Origin: Coniella vitis
Taxonomy: Eukaryota; Ascomycota; Sordariomycetes; Diaporthales; Schizoparmaceae
Assembly (NCBI GenBank): GCA_011317545.1
Contig: WUJK01000007.1
Coordinates: 1,240,001-1,304,000, forward strand
Length of the DNA stretch: 64,000 nt
Reading direction: 5' to 3'
The position numbers and the translations under genes are program-made. The notes beneath the pieces are model-generated. The model saw only the letters and a program-made list of their open reading frames with translations. It searched no databases and had not been told where the DNA came from. This document shows positions 1 through 12,700 of the stretch, in pieces. Position 1 is the first letter of the stretch; every line of letters starts with the position of its first letter.

Positions 1-171
1 ATAGAGAAGGGCCTTGGTTCAACAAGGAAACTGAAACAATTCCCTTCCCGCGTATAAGCTTGCAGACATGCAAGAGCATATTCATGCACAAGCACTGATT
101 TGTTTCGAGGATAATGGTGGTTACTCTCTGTATATCTCTGGTTGGGGGAGACTCCCGTTCTCCCATGTGTG
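1..171. other. Downstream flank of ENP2
   Basis: Non-coding tail beyond the stop codon of the minus-strand ENP2 gene, presumably 3' UTR and terminator of that gene. I see no feature in it. Confidence 0.5.
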
Positions 172-2115
172 TTACAGTTTTCTGAATGTGTTGGTACTGG
201 CGCTGCGCCGTGCAGCCGATCGCTTGTTATTGAAGACGGGTTGAGGCTCCGGCTTGTTGTTCTTTTTCTTGTCAGGCATAAAACTGACCGACCGCTCGCC
301 GACCACCTCGCCTTGCCGATTTTTGGTGACACGTTTGGACTTCTGCACTCTAGAGCCTAGTGCCGTGTCTCTGGTTTTCATTTCTTGCCCGGATGTCGAG
401 ATCTTCATCGAAATTCCTGGCGAAGATTTCCGGATAGGCTGATCATTGGCATCGCTATCATTGTCGTCATCGTCCTCCAGTTCAGAGTCGTCCGCGAAAG
501 GCTTCTGGTTCCGGGGTGCTTCAGAAGCGTCCGCATGGGCCTCCACATTTGTGCTAGGATTGATGATTTTGAACTCTCTGCTGGTCTCATCCACAGCAAA
601 CTCCTCGTCTTCAAAGAGCTTGCCGAAACGCTCGTCGCCAAGCACACCAGCATTCGTGTCCACCTTGTCTCTCCTCTCTTGCCGCGCCAAAATTTTGTCG
701 GCCAGTCTCTGGTTGACCTTGACCTTCTTTGTACCACGTATTCTGCTTGCACGTTCCTTCTCGACCTTTTCTTGCACCCTCTTCTGGCGTTCTTCTTCGT
801 ACACGTACGGATTGGCGACCAAACGAGCCTGCTCGTACAGCTTGGAGTCGACAAAGTAACCATGCATATAGGGACGCAGCATAGCTGTGCCGACGAGATG
901 ATCCAGACTGAGAGACTTGAGTTCTGGCTTGGTGAGGAACTTGTAGTTGTCGTACGTGTCGGTACGGACCTCCTCCGTCATTTCCTCGACCATGTTGTCC
1001 AAGAACCCACACCACTTTGGTGCTGAACCTAAAGCCGGTATGTGGAACACATGCTGCTGCTTGCCTTCGTTTGCCGTCACCAATGTTCCGGTGTCTTTGA
1101 TCCACTGCACAAAGTTGAGGTCGGTAATGGGTTCAATGGATGTCCATGCTTCCCCAGTCATTTCGTCCCAAATCTTGATGATCTTCTTATCTGCCGAAAG
1201 AATCTTGCGCTCTTGCGACGCAGTCTTGAGGTGTAGGATATTCTTTATGCCGAAGCCGAAACCTTGCTCTTTTCTCAGTAGAGGCACTGGTCGTCTCAGA
1301 TCAAAGACAGAGCAGACACCTTGGCTCGTGCCTGTGACCAGAGACAAGCCGGTATATGGATTGAAGTCAAGCGACGTGACCTCTCCTTCAAGTCCTTCCA
1401 AAACAGCAACTCGAGACTTCACGCGCGGGTCAATAAGCTCAACGGAGCCTTTCGAAGTGCCGAACCCAAGCAGATTGTGAGTGTTCTCTGCGACCGCCGC
1501 TGCAGTCACACATCCCGCCTCGATGCTGCCTTGCAGGCCCGCCTCCAAGCCATCATCATCGCCGACATCAATTTCGTACGACTTCATGAATCTGCCGTGC
1601 TCAAGGTTGAGGCGAAAGACTTCGCCGGTGCGATTTGTTCCCAGACCAGCAGCAGCAACAAGGGCTTCGGTGGAGCTGCGATCGTAGACGAGGTCTCGGC
1701 CATAGCGCGGCAAGCGGATTTCATGGTGGCAGCCTCCAAGGGTATGAAACTCGAGTTTGCGGTCGGTTTGGAGGTGCAACGACTTGGAAGCGTCCGGACT
1801 TAGAATAACGAAGGATTGGTTTAGGCTGGTGGTGTGTCGAGACCAACTTAGCGACAGCTGATTGAGATCGTGAACGTGTATTTGTGGTTTGTACGTTCCT
1901 GTACTCATGATCCACTGGCCATCCTCCGAAACTCTGACGCAGGCGCTGGCCTCTTCAAACTCAAAGTCTTGCAAAAGTTCAACTCGGTTCGAGTATTCGG
2001 GGTCGTTTTTCAAACTTCGCTTTCTTCTTCTGGCGAGCCAGTCCGGTAGAGGTCTGGCGATGGACGCACCAGACACAGTGTAGACTGGCACAAGGCCAGG
2101 AGTGGTGACCTTCAT
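172..2115 (-). CDS. ENP2: Ribosome biogenesis protein Enp2 (NOL10 family)
   Basis: Single-exon gene of 647 codons with an ATG start at 2115-2113. The N-terminal 350 or so residues read as the WD40-type propeller of Enp2/NOL10, beginning with the family's VPVYTVSG-like start and the LPDWLARRRKRSLK segment. A NUC153 motif (GDERFGKLFEDEEFAVDE) lies near residues 489-517. It is followed by an acidic stretch and a basic tail rich in Lys and Arg, typical of nucleolar proteins. In yeast Enp2 is an essential nucleolar factor for 18S rRNA maturation and 40S assembly, working with Bfr2 and Lcp5; that role is inferred here from the family. Length is close to the usual 640-710 residues. The gene is divergent from MED13 and shares its 0.77-kb spacer. 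No intron is needed. Confidence 0.95.
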   Translation of the reverse strand: MKVTTPGLVPVYTVSGASIARPLPDWLARRRKRSLKNDPEYSNRVELLQDFEFEEASACVRVSEDGQWIMSTGTYKPQIHVHDLNQLSLSWSRHTTSLNQSFVILSPDASKSLHLQTDRKLEFHTLGGCHHEIRLPRYGRDLVYDRSSTEALVAAAGLGTNRTGEVFRLNLEHGRFMKSYEIDVGDDDGLEAGLQGSIEAGCVTAAAVAENTHNLLGFGTSKGSVELIDPRVKSRVAVLEGLEGEVTSLDFNPYTGLSLVTGTSQGVCSVFDLRRPVPLLRKEQGFGFGIKNILHLKTASQERKILSADKKIIKIWDEMTGEAWTSIEPITDLNFVQWIKDTGTLVTANEGKQQHVFHIPALGSAPKWCGFLDNMVEEMTEEVRTDTYDNYKFLTKPELKSLSLDHLVGTAMLRPYMHGYFVDSKLYEQARLVANPYVYEEERQKRVQEKVEKERASRIRGTKKVKVNQRLADKILARQERRDKVDTNAGVLGDERFGKLFEDEEFAVDETSREFKIINPSTNVEAHADASEAPRNQKPFADDSELEDDDDNDSDANDQPIRKSSPGISMKISTSGQEMKTRDTALGSRVQKSKRVTKNRQGEVVGERSVSFMPDKKKNNKPEPQPVFNNKRSAARRSASTNTFRKL

Positions 2116-2881
2116 GCTTGCTGTCTCTGATGAGTTGTAGGTGTTTGTCGCTCAGGAGGAAAAGTTGCAGGCCTGGGGAAAAGGCGACCAGGCGGCTACA
2201 GGAAAGTTTTGGACGATAAGCAACGTCAACTCCTTATCGCAAGTACTTTTTGGCAGGCATTGCGCAATGGTCCGAGATCCACTGTACATAGTAGTTGACC
2301 CGCGCCAAGCCCCACAAGTCCCAGGCCATCAAGACCCCTGTCCTGCAATCAGTTCAGCGGCAACGTCGTGAACCGTACTCAGCCGCCTTGTGATCCAGAC
2401 ATCCCAATATTGGATGCACATACCGCGTCCTCCTGCTTTCCACCAACTCACTTGACCGGTCATCGTCTTGACCACTCGAAAGCTTCTGAATGCGCATCAG
2501 CAATCCTATTTAGCGCCAATTTCCCAATCGGACCCCTCCTCTTGCGACTGGACTTTGTCTTCCGCCCCTGTACCGCTCCAGCTACGCAACCATTCCCCAG
2601 CCGCTTGCGGTCTCGTGCTTTGAAGGGCTGCTTTGCGCCGCTCGCTGCTGGCCGTTCAACTCCAGCCTATTCGCGTTGTCGCGATGGAACCCAGCCCTTT
2701 GAGGGCTACCAATGAGGGATATCTAACGCATGATATCTTAGAGCTTCGGTGTTCAATTGCGCTCGACCCGCGGCTGTTCCACGTTGATGACTCTGGTTCG
2801 GACTTGAATTATGCAGTAGGCCCTACGAGCAACACTCATGCGCGGTCCCAGGCTGTTCTTTAAAACGTCCGATCTTTCGAG
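2116..2881. promoter_or_regulatory. Divergent promoter region ENP2/MED13
   Basis: A 766-bp spacer between two divergently transcribed housekeeping genes, so it must hold both promoters. It contains one copy of the window's recurrent TACATAGTA motif (2284-2292). No convincing TATA box. Open frames here are short and lack family similarity I can recognise. Confidence 0.55.
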
Positions 2882-5800
2882 ATGGACCCTGGCGAATATA
2901 TGACCAACACTCTTTTGATTGTGAGTGCTTCTGACTGGCGACCTGCCATGGAGTGCGACGTGCATCTGACCAACGTTATTCGCTGCAGAACAATGTCTCT
3001 ACCGTGACTTTTAAGATTTATGAGCCGACACCACCGAGTTCCTCTCCATGTGCATTCGCTGCTTCCGATGTCGAACACGTGTTGAGAAATGAAGGTCACC
3101 TTGTCTACGCTGACCCGCTGCGGCGGGCTATATGGTGCTTTTCTTTGGGTAAACCCAGCGAGTCGTCACTTGAGCCGTCCACGGAGCCGCAAACAACGCA
3201 CAGCCTCGATCCGCGCAGCCACAATCTCATGCTGGTTGAGGAAGGGACGTTGGAATCTATAAGCTTGTTCAAGAACCGTATCGCAACACCCAATGTTGCT
3301 AACACACCAAGCACATCATCGCCGAGCGGACAAGGACTGGACTTGGGGCATCGACCACCACTCACACCTGGTGGGGCCATCACATCTTCAAGTTTCATTT
3401 CCGATTCTGACTTGAAGTCGAACTTGGCACCGTCAATGGACCTGAAGAGTTATGGCTCTACATCTCCAAAGGATATCCATGAATATTTTGTCGCCTCAGT
3501 TCTTGCAACCTTATCTCAGAGGTTCTGCTCCAAGAGCGGGGCAATTCCTCTTGACGCTAGGACACTTATTCTTCCTTCAGAAACACCATCGGCAGACTTT
3601 GCAGTAACTCCATCTTCGAATTATTCGATGTTTGCATCTCTTCGTGTACACTTGACCACAACCGGATCGCTTCTCATTGGCATATCCTTGACCAGTGTTG
3701 AAGGTATATGGGCTGGTCACGATGGACTTAGTGCGGCTCTCCCTGTAAATGGAAGCACAGTCATGGCCGCACCCATGGGTCTGTTTGGGACTTATCAGAC
3801 TCTAGGTGATTTTGATACATACTCTATAGACGGCAGTGCTGTGCACTCTCCCGACACTCAGATCACCCGATACAAGCCGGACCAGGACGCTAGGCTGGCT
3901 TCGCTGCGAAGCACATACTCCACCTTACTAGGGATGAAAGGGATATCGGCGGCTTCGTTGGCAAAGTCATCTTGGCTAAGCATACAATTACTCCGGCGGA
4001 GACCAAATGAAGCAAAGACAGATGGCAGGAGGACGCCCCTTGCAAATGCTCCGACCCATATTCTATGGCCAGCCGTGCTTTGTTACAGGAAGCGGATGAG
4101 GACCCCAGTTCTTATCCGTGACAGCTTTGAGGTGGGCCAGGCGGGCCTTGTGGACGACTTTGATGCATTGAAGGAAGCTCAACAGTGGTTTCAGGGCAAC
4201 GTTGAGAGAGAGGATATATTGGCCAAAAGAAAAAAAGAAAGGGAAGCCACGAATAAGTCAAAGGAGGCTGGCGAGCTGGATTCTCGGTTGTTGCAAAGTG
4301 GATTCTCCCCTGTCGCGCCACGCCGGCCTAGTACCACGGGCACGTCTGGCGGTGTTATGTATCCCACACCTCCGGACGGCGTACAAAACGCGGTGGGCAT
4401 GCCGCCTTCGACTGACAGCACAACATTAAGTCCTGGTAATAATATGCCATCGACCGTCATGGTGGATATGGACACATCACTGCCTGCATCTCGGAGTATG
4501 ACGGATGCGTTCGGAGACGGGTGGGATGGCCCTGAAGTTAAGCGCGAGCAGTCATTCAGCCACGAGAACTGGGACTTGAACAACGATGTTTTTGTCGAGA
4601 ACGATATCACGGATGCCGATTTTAATTTCTTCGACGACGATAATGCTGCAGAACTGGACAACAATATCCAAGAGCTACCCGAACTTGACAATGGTCTTTC
4701 AGGTAATGAGCTTTTGCAACGCCCAGATTCAGCCGCCCGTGAACATACAGCAGTCTCGAATCCGGTCAAGCGAGAGCCTAGTCCCGCGCCACCAGTCTTC
4801 GCAAAGCCGGAATTAAAGCACGCGAGGAGTATTCTAGAGCGCCATCGGGATCCAGCCCGAGCAGGCTCATCTGTCGGGTTGAAACGGCATCCAAGTCCTT
4901 TTGATCCTGCCACTGTGTACAAGAGGCTAAGGTTGTCTATCACTGTTGGTGGGGGTCGTGATCAAGATCCTGCACGGCGTGGAAGCGCCTTTGATAAGCT
5001 CAACTTTGATAATTCATTCATCGCTGTCAATAAGAAGTACGAGCACAATGGACGATTTGATTTCACACCCGAACAGACGGGCTCAGAAGTACCGCAAGGA
5101 TCGAACTCGCCTCCTACAACAGGCTATCTACGGCGACATGGCAAATCCCGCTCTGCTCCAAAAGAAGTACCAAACAACCTCGGTGCCCAAGTCGCAGGCA
5201 TGGCTGGAACCATGGACCGGGCCTCGGCTGCTATGGATGGTCCAAATGCAGACGAATCTACCTCTGATACTGATGACATCAGTCTTGTATCGGACCAAGA
5301 CGATCTGAGTGACTTTTCCGATGAGCCATCGTCTCCAATGAAGCTAAACGCACACCGCCGACGGTTCATGGATGACAACGAATCCTTGGCACCCTCCACA
5401 CGAGATTTTGAGATTGCGGAAGAACATCTGGCACGCAACCTCGAATATCCCAAGCTTCAGATCAGTGATGGAGCGGAGATTGCATTGGCCAAATATTTCG
5501 CGGATCCCGAGCCCGTCCCTTCACGAGCTCTACTCTCTGATGACGAGTATATCATGGTGGCTCAGATTCTCACAGAGCAGGCAGTGTCCGGTCTGCTGGA
5601 TTTTTCAATGCTGGAGCCGATGCAGGATGGCCTTGAAACTTCGCGTCCAAGGCGCGAGACTTTACAACACATGCGGAACTCATTGCAGATATTACAGGGG
5701 CTACTCCCCCCCTGTCTGCAGACCGCGATGAGATGCACACTCCGCCAACTTGTCGATATACAAGATGTGCCCCTGCTTTCCACGCCCAGCCGAATACAGC

Positions 5801-7470
5801 CACGACCACCGGGTGGACCGGAACAGCGTCCCAGTCTTGTTCAAATAGTCGCACCACACCTCGAATTGCGTAGATACGAGACGAAGCTCTCTGTCCTGCC
5901 TTCTGCTGTCCATTTCTGGGAAAGTCTTGGACTTGGACCATCACAAGGACCCAAAGACATCTATTCTGTCTGCGTGTTTCCGAATCTGGATGGGATGGGG
6001 GACAATGCTGATTCGTTTCTCAACCGCCTTGGCAATGCCTATGAATCTCTGAAACTGGGAAGTTTTGAGCGCATGCCCTCATCACCAACCATAGCAAACG
6101 GTCTGTTGCCATTCGAGGTTGACAAAGCTACAAATACTCCAACACTATCGCAAGGCTCGCGTTCCGGGCAGCCGTTGGTTGATGACATGGCCAAGCTTGC
6201 AGTTGCCATCTTCAACACAACAACTGTGCCGAAAAACTTTGTTGTCTTTTTTGTATATACGCCCGACAACCCGAGCACGATTGTAGAGGCCTGTTTGGCT
6301 TTCCAGCGGATGTTTGAGTTGTACAAGCGAGCCTTGACGGAGAGGAAGAAACATGCGCAGAACGAATTGGTTCTTCAACTCATTCCTTTGAACTTGGTCG
6401 CTACCTCTACCTCGTTGGTTGTGCTCTCGCCAAACGACTGCACACGGCTCTCCCTCGAGGTTTACGACCGATGCACACTATTCGGGGGCCCGATGCCCTC
6501 GCCAGCTATCGTGCTAGAGCAACAGCTTGTCACACAAGGCATAAGCTTTCAGCTCAGAAACCAGCCGTCCGCAAATCTGCTTCAAGAAAACTCGGTTATG
6601 CATATTGCATATGCACAAAGTGTCGATGAGCGATGGATCACCGCAGCATGGACAGATAACCGTGGCTGCAAGCAAATGACAGCATCATACTGTCTTGGCA
6701 GGAAAGGCAAGCCACTCACAAGAAGCTTCAGCGATATTGCCCACGAAATTTGGACAACAACCCAAGACCTTACGTCCATATGGAAGATAAATTGGCGCAT
6801 CATCGTTACCAAGGTTGGAGCCATGGACCAGCAAGAAATCAACGATTGGATTGCTTTAGCTCAGGCAGAATCCAAGTCGATGTTCAACCTCGTTATCATG
6901 ACGGTAGACACGAAGCCTTCCTTACAGTTAATTCCAAACATTCCCAAGCCTTCAGTGGCAGGACAGACGTCCTTCTATACCACACCAGCCTCCACTCCCC
7001 AGCCGGCAGCGATGTCTCCAGAAGCAGGGGGAAACCCACCGACGCCCAAAGGCGGCTTGACAGCTGTCACCAGCATCTCTACTCCCGGAGCAGATAGTAG
7101 CGCCACAGAAGTCGACGCAGATGCCAGCCTTGTGGATATAACAGACACCACATGGGGCGCTATTCTTTCGCATCGGCTCAACACGTCTAATTCTTTGACC
7201 GATCCGACGCCAGCGCTCATTAGCGGCTACCTCATCAAGCGCGGTGGCTCATGCGCTGATGATGACCCTGCAGTCATGGAGGTCAACGTAGTCCATTGCG
7301 AAGGCAACCCGCGTGGTCTGGAGGTGCTGCTGCGGGAGATGCTGTCCGTCTTTCGGGGTCTGGGGACCATTGCGCGGACAAGATCTGTTACAGAGCAGGA
7401 AGCTGATGTTAGGCCGTGGCATGTGGCGGCCGTGGAGAAGGCAGTCAGGACATTATATCAATTGATGTAG
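2882..7470 (+). CDS. SSN2: Mediator complex subunit 13 (Med13/Ssn2)
   Basis: Two exons, 2882-2920 and 2989-7470, joined by a 68-nt intron (donor GTGAGT, acceptor CTGCAG); 1506 residues. Exon 1 encodes only MDPGEYMTNTLLI, and splicing yields the family start MDPGEY..NTL.INN(V/I)S.V.F(R/K)IYEP. Starting instead at an internal codon of the long frame would lose this. The first ~380 residues match the Med13 N-terminal domain. The middle is a long disordered acidic and Ser/Pro-rich linker. The C-terminus carries the Med13 C-terminal domain ending in VNVVHCE, LREMLSVFRGLGTIARTR and RPWHVAAVEKAVRTLYQLM. Med13 links the CDK8-cyclin C-Med12 kinase module to core Mediator and so represses or tunes RNA polymerase II transcription. 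Length is normal for filamentous fungi. Confidence 0.95.
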
Positions 7471-7916
7471 CATGGCTACGCAAATACCTTCTGCGGCCTA
7501 TCATCAAACCGTTCGTTTAGGAGATGTTGCCTGCACAGAAACGGTCTGCTGGGCTACCTCATGCAAGATTACATGGAGTGCCTAAATCAAATGGGGGATG
7601 GGGGTGCATGAACGTGCTTTTTATACCACAGCATAGAAACATAGCATACATATACATAGTATAGTTGGTTAATAGAAGCATCAGGTGTTGGGGTTGAACT
7701 CCTTTGCTCATGAGTTTGCTTGTAAGCATGTTCTTCAGTCGCCAAGGAAGCTGAAAGGCTGTTTTATGTACGATGCCAAAAACATATCTCCTCATGCCTC
7801 CTGCAGATTTTCTAGTTTATATGTACTGGCATTTGATGCCAGCCACGGGATATCTCAGGTGTGAAGTCTTGATCGCTATACAATGCCATCATCTCTGATC
7901 TCGTCTCGTATGAATT
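7471..7916. other. Convergent 3' spacer MED13/MTAP
   Basis: 446 bp between two converging genes; it holds both 3' ends. It is AT-rich, with a run of CATA/TATA words and one TACATAGTA copy at 7663-7671. No gene seen. Confidence 0.5.
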
Positions 7917-9018
7917 TTACTTCTTCCAAAAGTCAGGAAACAGGTACTCCACCCGCTTCATGGCTTCAGCATCTCTTCCAGCAGGCTTCGTCATGAACTT
8001 GACGGCGCCTGCACTTGAGCCCTCAAGGTGTTTGGCCAGAACCAGGTCCTGGTTCTGCTTCTCTTCTGCGATAAGCTCATCCAGTACCGCGCCCACCAGT
8101 CTCTTGGCGTTGATGCTATTGGCGCTCATGTATTTCATGACGGTCTCGACATCCACATCTTCCCCCGGAACGGATCGCCAGCAGTCGTAGTCTGTTGCCA
8201 TGCATATCATCTGGTAGGCGAGTTCGGCCTCGCGAGCGAGCTTCGACTCAGGCAAGGCGGACATGTTGATCACAGTACCGCCCCAGGAACGGTACATGTG
8301 GGATTCAGCGCGAGTGGAGAATTGCGGTCCTTCTGTTGATGGTGGAAACACCGTAAGTGTCATGTCAAATACAAGATGGATACCAGATTTTGGAAGGTAT
8401 TTCTCCAATCTGTAAGAACGTACCCATGCAAATAATGGTCCCGCCCTCATGCAACGTCGAGCCTTCGCCCTGCATGGCGCCAGCACACTCCTTGACTACC
8501 TTGGCCAGCTTCTCGTCAAACGGATCGGCGAAACCAACATGTCCAACAAGTCCCTTCTCGAAGAATGTAAAGGGCCGAATGCCCTTGGTCCGGTCAATGA
8601 CCTGGTCGGGCACAACGAAATCCATGGGTCGAATGTGCTCTTGTAGGGACCCAACGGCGCTGAAAGCAATCACACAGCGCACGCCAATGTGTCGGAGAGC
8701 GGCAATGTTGGCGCGCGATGGAACTTCGTGCGGAGCGTGCTCGTGGTATGCACCGTGGCGCGACAGGAAGGCAACGTGGACGCCATTGTGTTCAAGGATT
8801 TGCAGAGGGGCTGAGGGGTAGCCCCAGGGCGTGTGCGGGTTGACGGAAGCGACGGGTGTGTAGCCCTCGAGCTGGGAGAGACCGGTGCCTCCTATCACGG
8901 CGATATGGACCGGGCCTGTGGTCGAGGTAATCACGGGGAATCAGTACTCGGATCTGCTAAACCTCTGTTTAGAGTCAAGACACTCACGGTCAAACTTGTC
9001 TGGGAACTCTTGCGTCAT
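7917..9018 (-). CDS. MEU1: S-methyl-5'-thioadenosine phosphorylase
   Basis: Three exons on the minus strand: 9018-8988, 8915-8424 and 8332-7917, giving 312 residues. Intron 1 is 8987-8916 (GTGAGT...CACAG) and intron 2 is 8423-8333 (GTACGT...AACAG). The ATG at 9018 gives MTQEFPDKFDRPVHIAVIGGTGL. The open frame reaches only a GTG further in, so the short first exon is required. Splicing at intron 2 restores the family block TIICMEGPQFSTRAES. The nucleoside-binding segment MATDYDCWR, with the Asp residues that hold the adenine, is present. The enzyme phosphorolyses 5'-methylthioadenosine, a by-product of polyamine synthesis, to adenine and methylthioribose-1-phosphate, feeding methionine salvage. 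Length equals the usual trimeric PNP-family MTAP. Confidence 0.95.
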
Positions 9019-9718
9019 GTTGGAATGCCTGAATACTTGAGCGTTCCTAGCTGGAGCGGGCCAGACAGATCAACAACAGAGGGGAAGAAATGGAAAACGG
9101 GATATATCAAAAGTGCAACCTATATTCCCAATGTTTTGGGCATTGGTAAAGCCCCTCCTCATGAAAGCTGCTACAGTGCCCCTCCAAACCACCCACCCCC
9201 CTCTGCTTTGAATTGGTGGGGCTACAGTTTGAATAATCTGCTGTACTATGGGAGGGTTCTCTGCACTGTAGGCTACGCTGATTCGGCACTTCAGGCGCGA
9301 AGCCCGGCGGCTTTTTAGCCTGGAGCATACCTTCAGATACACAGTGCGAACTTGGTGCAGCGCTGTCAATGTCTTCTCCCGGCTTGCCGACAACTTCCCC
9401 ATCGTAAATTCTCACACTGCCGCTGCATTTGCACAATGAGCACTTGTGAGTAAACAGCTACATAGTAAACCAGCTCGACGAGTATCGTCACTCAGCCGCG
9501 GCTCTTTTCTCTTCTTGCACATTCTTAAATAAGGGGGTCCCAGCACTTTCTCTCCGTCATTACCTAATTAGAAAGGCACGTCCCGCCACTCGCCAGTCTC
9601 ACAACGCGCTCAAACACGATATTTCGCCCCTCGTCGCCAATCCAGTCGCAACATCCTCGACAGGCGCTGTTACCAAAGACCGTTGAACTGTCTGCTCGAC
9701 GTACAGAACTCTGCAGCC
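9019..9718. promoter_or_regulatory. Divergent promoter region MTAP/ataxin-10
   Basis: 700 bp between divergent genes. It includes a TACATAGTA copy (9459-9467) and, about 190 bp before the + strand ATG, a TTAAATAA stretch that could serve as a TATA-like element. Nothing else recognisable. Confidence 0.45.
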
Positions 9719-12700
9719 ATGAGTCTGACTGCGGCCGCTGGCGATGCTGCTGCTGATGGCTCAGTCAAGGCAACCCCGTATATCTCTATCGAGGAGAGAT
9801 GTTTCCTCGCCTCGCTCATGTGTCTCGAAGGTCATTTCACAGAAGCGCCACCGATGGGCCCCAAGACGACAACCCACGTTGTGAACATGGTCTCGAAAAC
9901 CTTGGAAAAGACGCACGGGTCCAAAGAAGTTCGGTATGTGATTTGTGAAATTTGCAGCGGCATCAGCAGGCTGACTTCGGTTGCAGTGAGGCTTTGTCGA
10001 AAAATGTGACAATTTGGGTGTGGATGACGAGAATCTTCGCCGCTGCCATACCAAATCTCACCACTCGATCTGTTGGACCACTTGCAAGCCTCAACGACCC
10101 GGACAAGGGCGTGACACCTCAAGAGAGCACCGCCTTGATCATTAAGAACTATCAAGGTCTGAAGGACGATTTGCAGATGCTCAATAAGCTTATGCATATT
10201 GCCCGAAATCTCCTTGTCACGAGCGAGCCCGAGGTGCCGCAAGACATTTGCGCTGCAGTACACTTTGACCAGATGGTTTACCAGACAATCATATTGTGCG
10301 TCAACGTTACTAGCAAAGGGTATGATGGGGAAGTCCTGGACGATGTTTCTCGGGCAAGATTGAACGAAATCACAGATCTATGTAAGTGTGCTTGACACCG
10401 CTTCGATTGTCTTTGCGCACCAGACTGATAATCAAAATGGTATAGACAAGAAGATATTAGTGACGTCTCTGCAGCAAGCACACAATTGGACAGCCAAGAA
10501 CGACAGAAACAAGATGTCTTTTTGGTTCGATGTCTTGTTCGACGATGACGCCAACTTAGATGACCCACAGGACGACTTGGATGATGATGTACAATTTCGC
10601 GTGGACATTGCAAAGACAGAGGTGCAGAACTGGCTCGAGCGCAATTCCACAATGACCGATACGGCTCGTCGACTCCTCAAAAATTATGCTGAAGAGCAAG
10701 CTCGAACACAGCGGCAACCAGGGCCCCTTGCTCCCATCTCGCCCCTCGCCTGGAACTGGCTGCCTGAGGGCTCCGTCAAGGTCAGAGCTGATGATCCCAA
10801 AAAGACGGATCACGCCTTGTCTCAGTGGGATGCCGACGAAACCGACAAATTCGAGCAGGACCGCCGCTACGGTCGAGTCTCACATGAGGTTGACCTTTGG
10901 TGGGAGAGAGCTAGGGATCCCAATCTCAACGAGATTATTGTCCCTATCCCTTCTGTCGAATTTGCCGAAAAGCGCATGCTCGTGTGCAAAGAGAATCTCG
11001 TCAACAGATATGCACACCAGTACCGTTCCGACGACCAAGATAGACCTGATTCGCTGCAAGACGAGACCCATGAAACTGACTTCGTGGATGAGGCTAGCAG
11101 CCAGGTTGCGGAATATGGCGAAGAATATGTGGACGACATGGTCGAAGACGATGACGTCGATGACGATGATTCCTACGGCGATGGCCCGATGACCGGACTC
11201 CTTACTGAGGTGCCCAACATCCTTGACCCCAAACAGATCGAGGCTCTTCACATGATTGTCAAATCGTGCATCCTGGACTGGGCTGGCAGTGGCACGACTC
11301 GTTCTGGCGAAAATCTGCAAGAGACACGGTGCCGGATGTTCCTGGCGCTGGACTGCGGCAAGAGCCTACTTAGGGAGATGCTGGTCTTCATTGCTGTCTG
11401 GGAGAAGGACGAGACCTCCTTGATCTTTCAAGTCACCAGTCAGATTGTTGAGGCAATTCACAACAGCGCGCTGATTCCCTACGCCTGGAATAACCTACGA
11501 ATTCCCAAGGATATTGTGTCTCCTGCGCAGACTATTCTCTTGCGCCTGATCAACTACATGTTCCGTGCACGCATGAAGAACGCGCCGCCTGAGGAGGTCA
11601 AGGATCCTATGCAAGCAGTCAGACTGGTTCACTTCTTCTTCATCAACTTCCGCAGCAGAATCGTACCCGAGTGCGTGGCGCTTATGAAGCTTCAGGCGGA
11701 CATTCGACACAACAAGCTGGACCCCGTCGATTTCCCAGTCGATAATTGGGACATGGAACGCGCAAAAGACGGTCTCGTGCAATTCCTGGATTTCCTGACC
11801 ACCGTTTCTGAAGATCTCGAAATGCGAGGCAAGCTGACTGAGTGGGAAGCCGCATACGACTTGATAGCTCTGCTCCGAGGGCTTGAGGAAGGTGTGGCCA
11901 AGAAGGGTCTTGTCGATCCGCCGACTCGTTCGCAGCACCGTCCGGCTGAGCCGGCAGCACCGATGCACAACGGTCACTATGAAGCTTACGATGCCCCGCC
12001 CCCGCCGCCTCCTCATGCGGGTAACATCCGCGAGGCACCGGTTGCACATACGTTTCCGTGGGCCGGCGTAAAGGGCCAGATTCTGCAGATACTTGCTACT
12101 TTGTTACAACCACCCCCTGGCCGTAGTGGTCCCGGAAACCCTACTGTCCAGCACCAGATTGTGAAAAACAACGGCATTGTGGCGCTATTGAACTGCTGCA
12201 CATATGATGACCACAATCGCTACGCGCGGGAGAGAGTCCAGCTCTGTCTCAAGTGGCTGATGGACGGTTGTGACGCAGCAAACCAGTTTCTCCGCAACTT
12301 GGTGGCTCACAGCCCAAACCCCAACACCGCTGCAGCTCAAGGCCAGACAACAAACCTCCGCATTGATGGTATACCGGGCGAGGTGCGAGTGTCAGTTCGG
12401 CCAGCACCGAGCGAGCCTGCTATGGCATCGATCCACAAACCGGATGCCAACACTGTCGTCGCACCTGTACCCGCCGTCCCAGGCCGCGCTATTCCTCCGA
12501 TGCCAACGGCACTGCAAAGCTCCAGCGCAGCCAGTGGCAACGGACCCAACGACGTTGTTCAAGGCGTGGCTAGTACTAATAACACTTCGCCGCGGAATAA
12601 CATGCGCACTTATATACAGGCACTTGATTGGGCGCAGGCCCAGATGCCACCACGCAGCCGTACGGACGAGTTACTACATGATATTATCAATCTCGCCGAC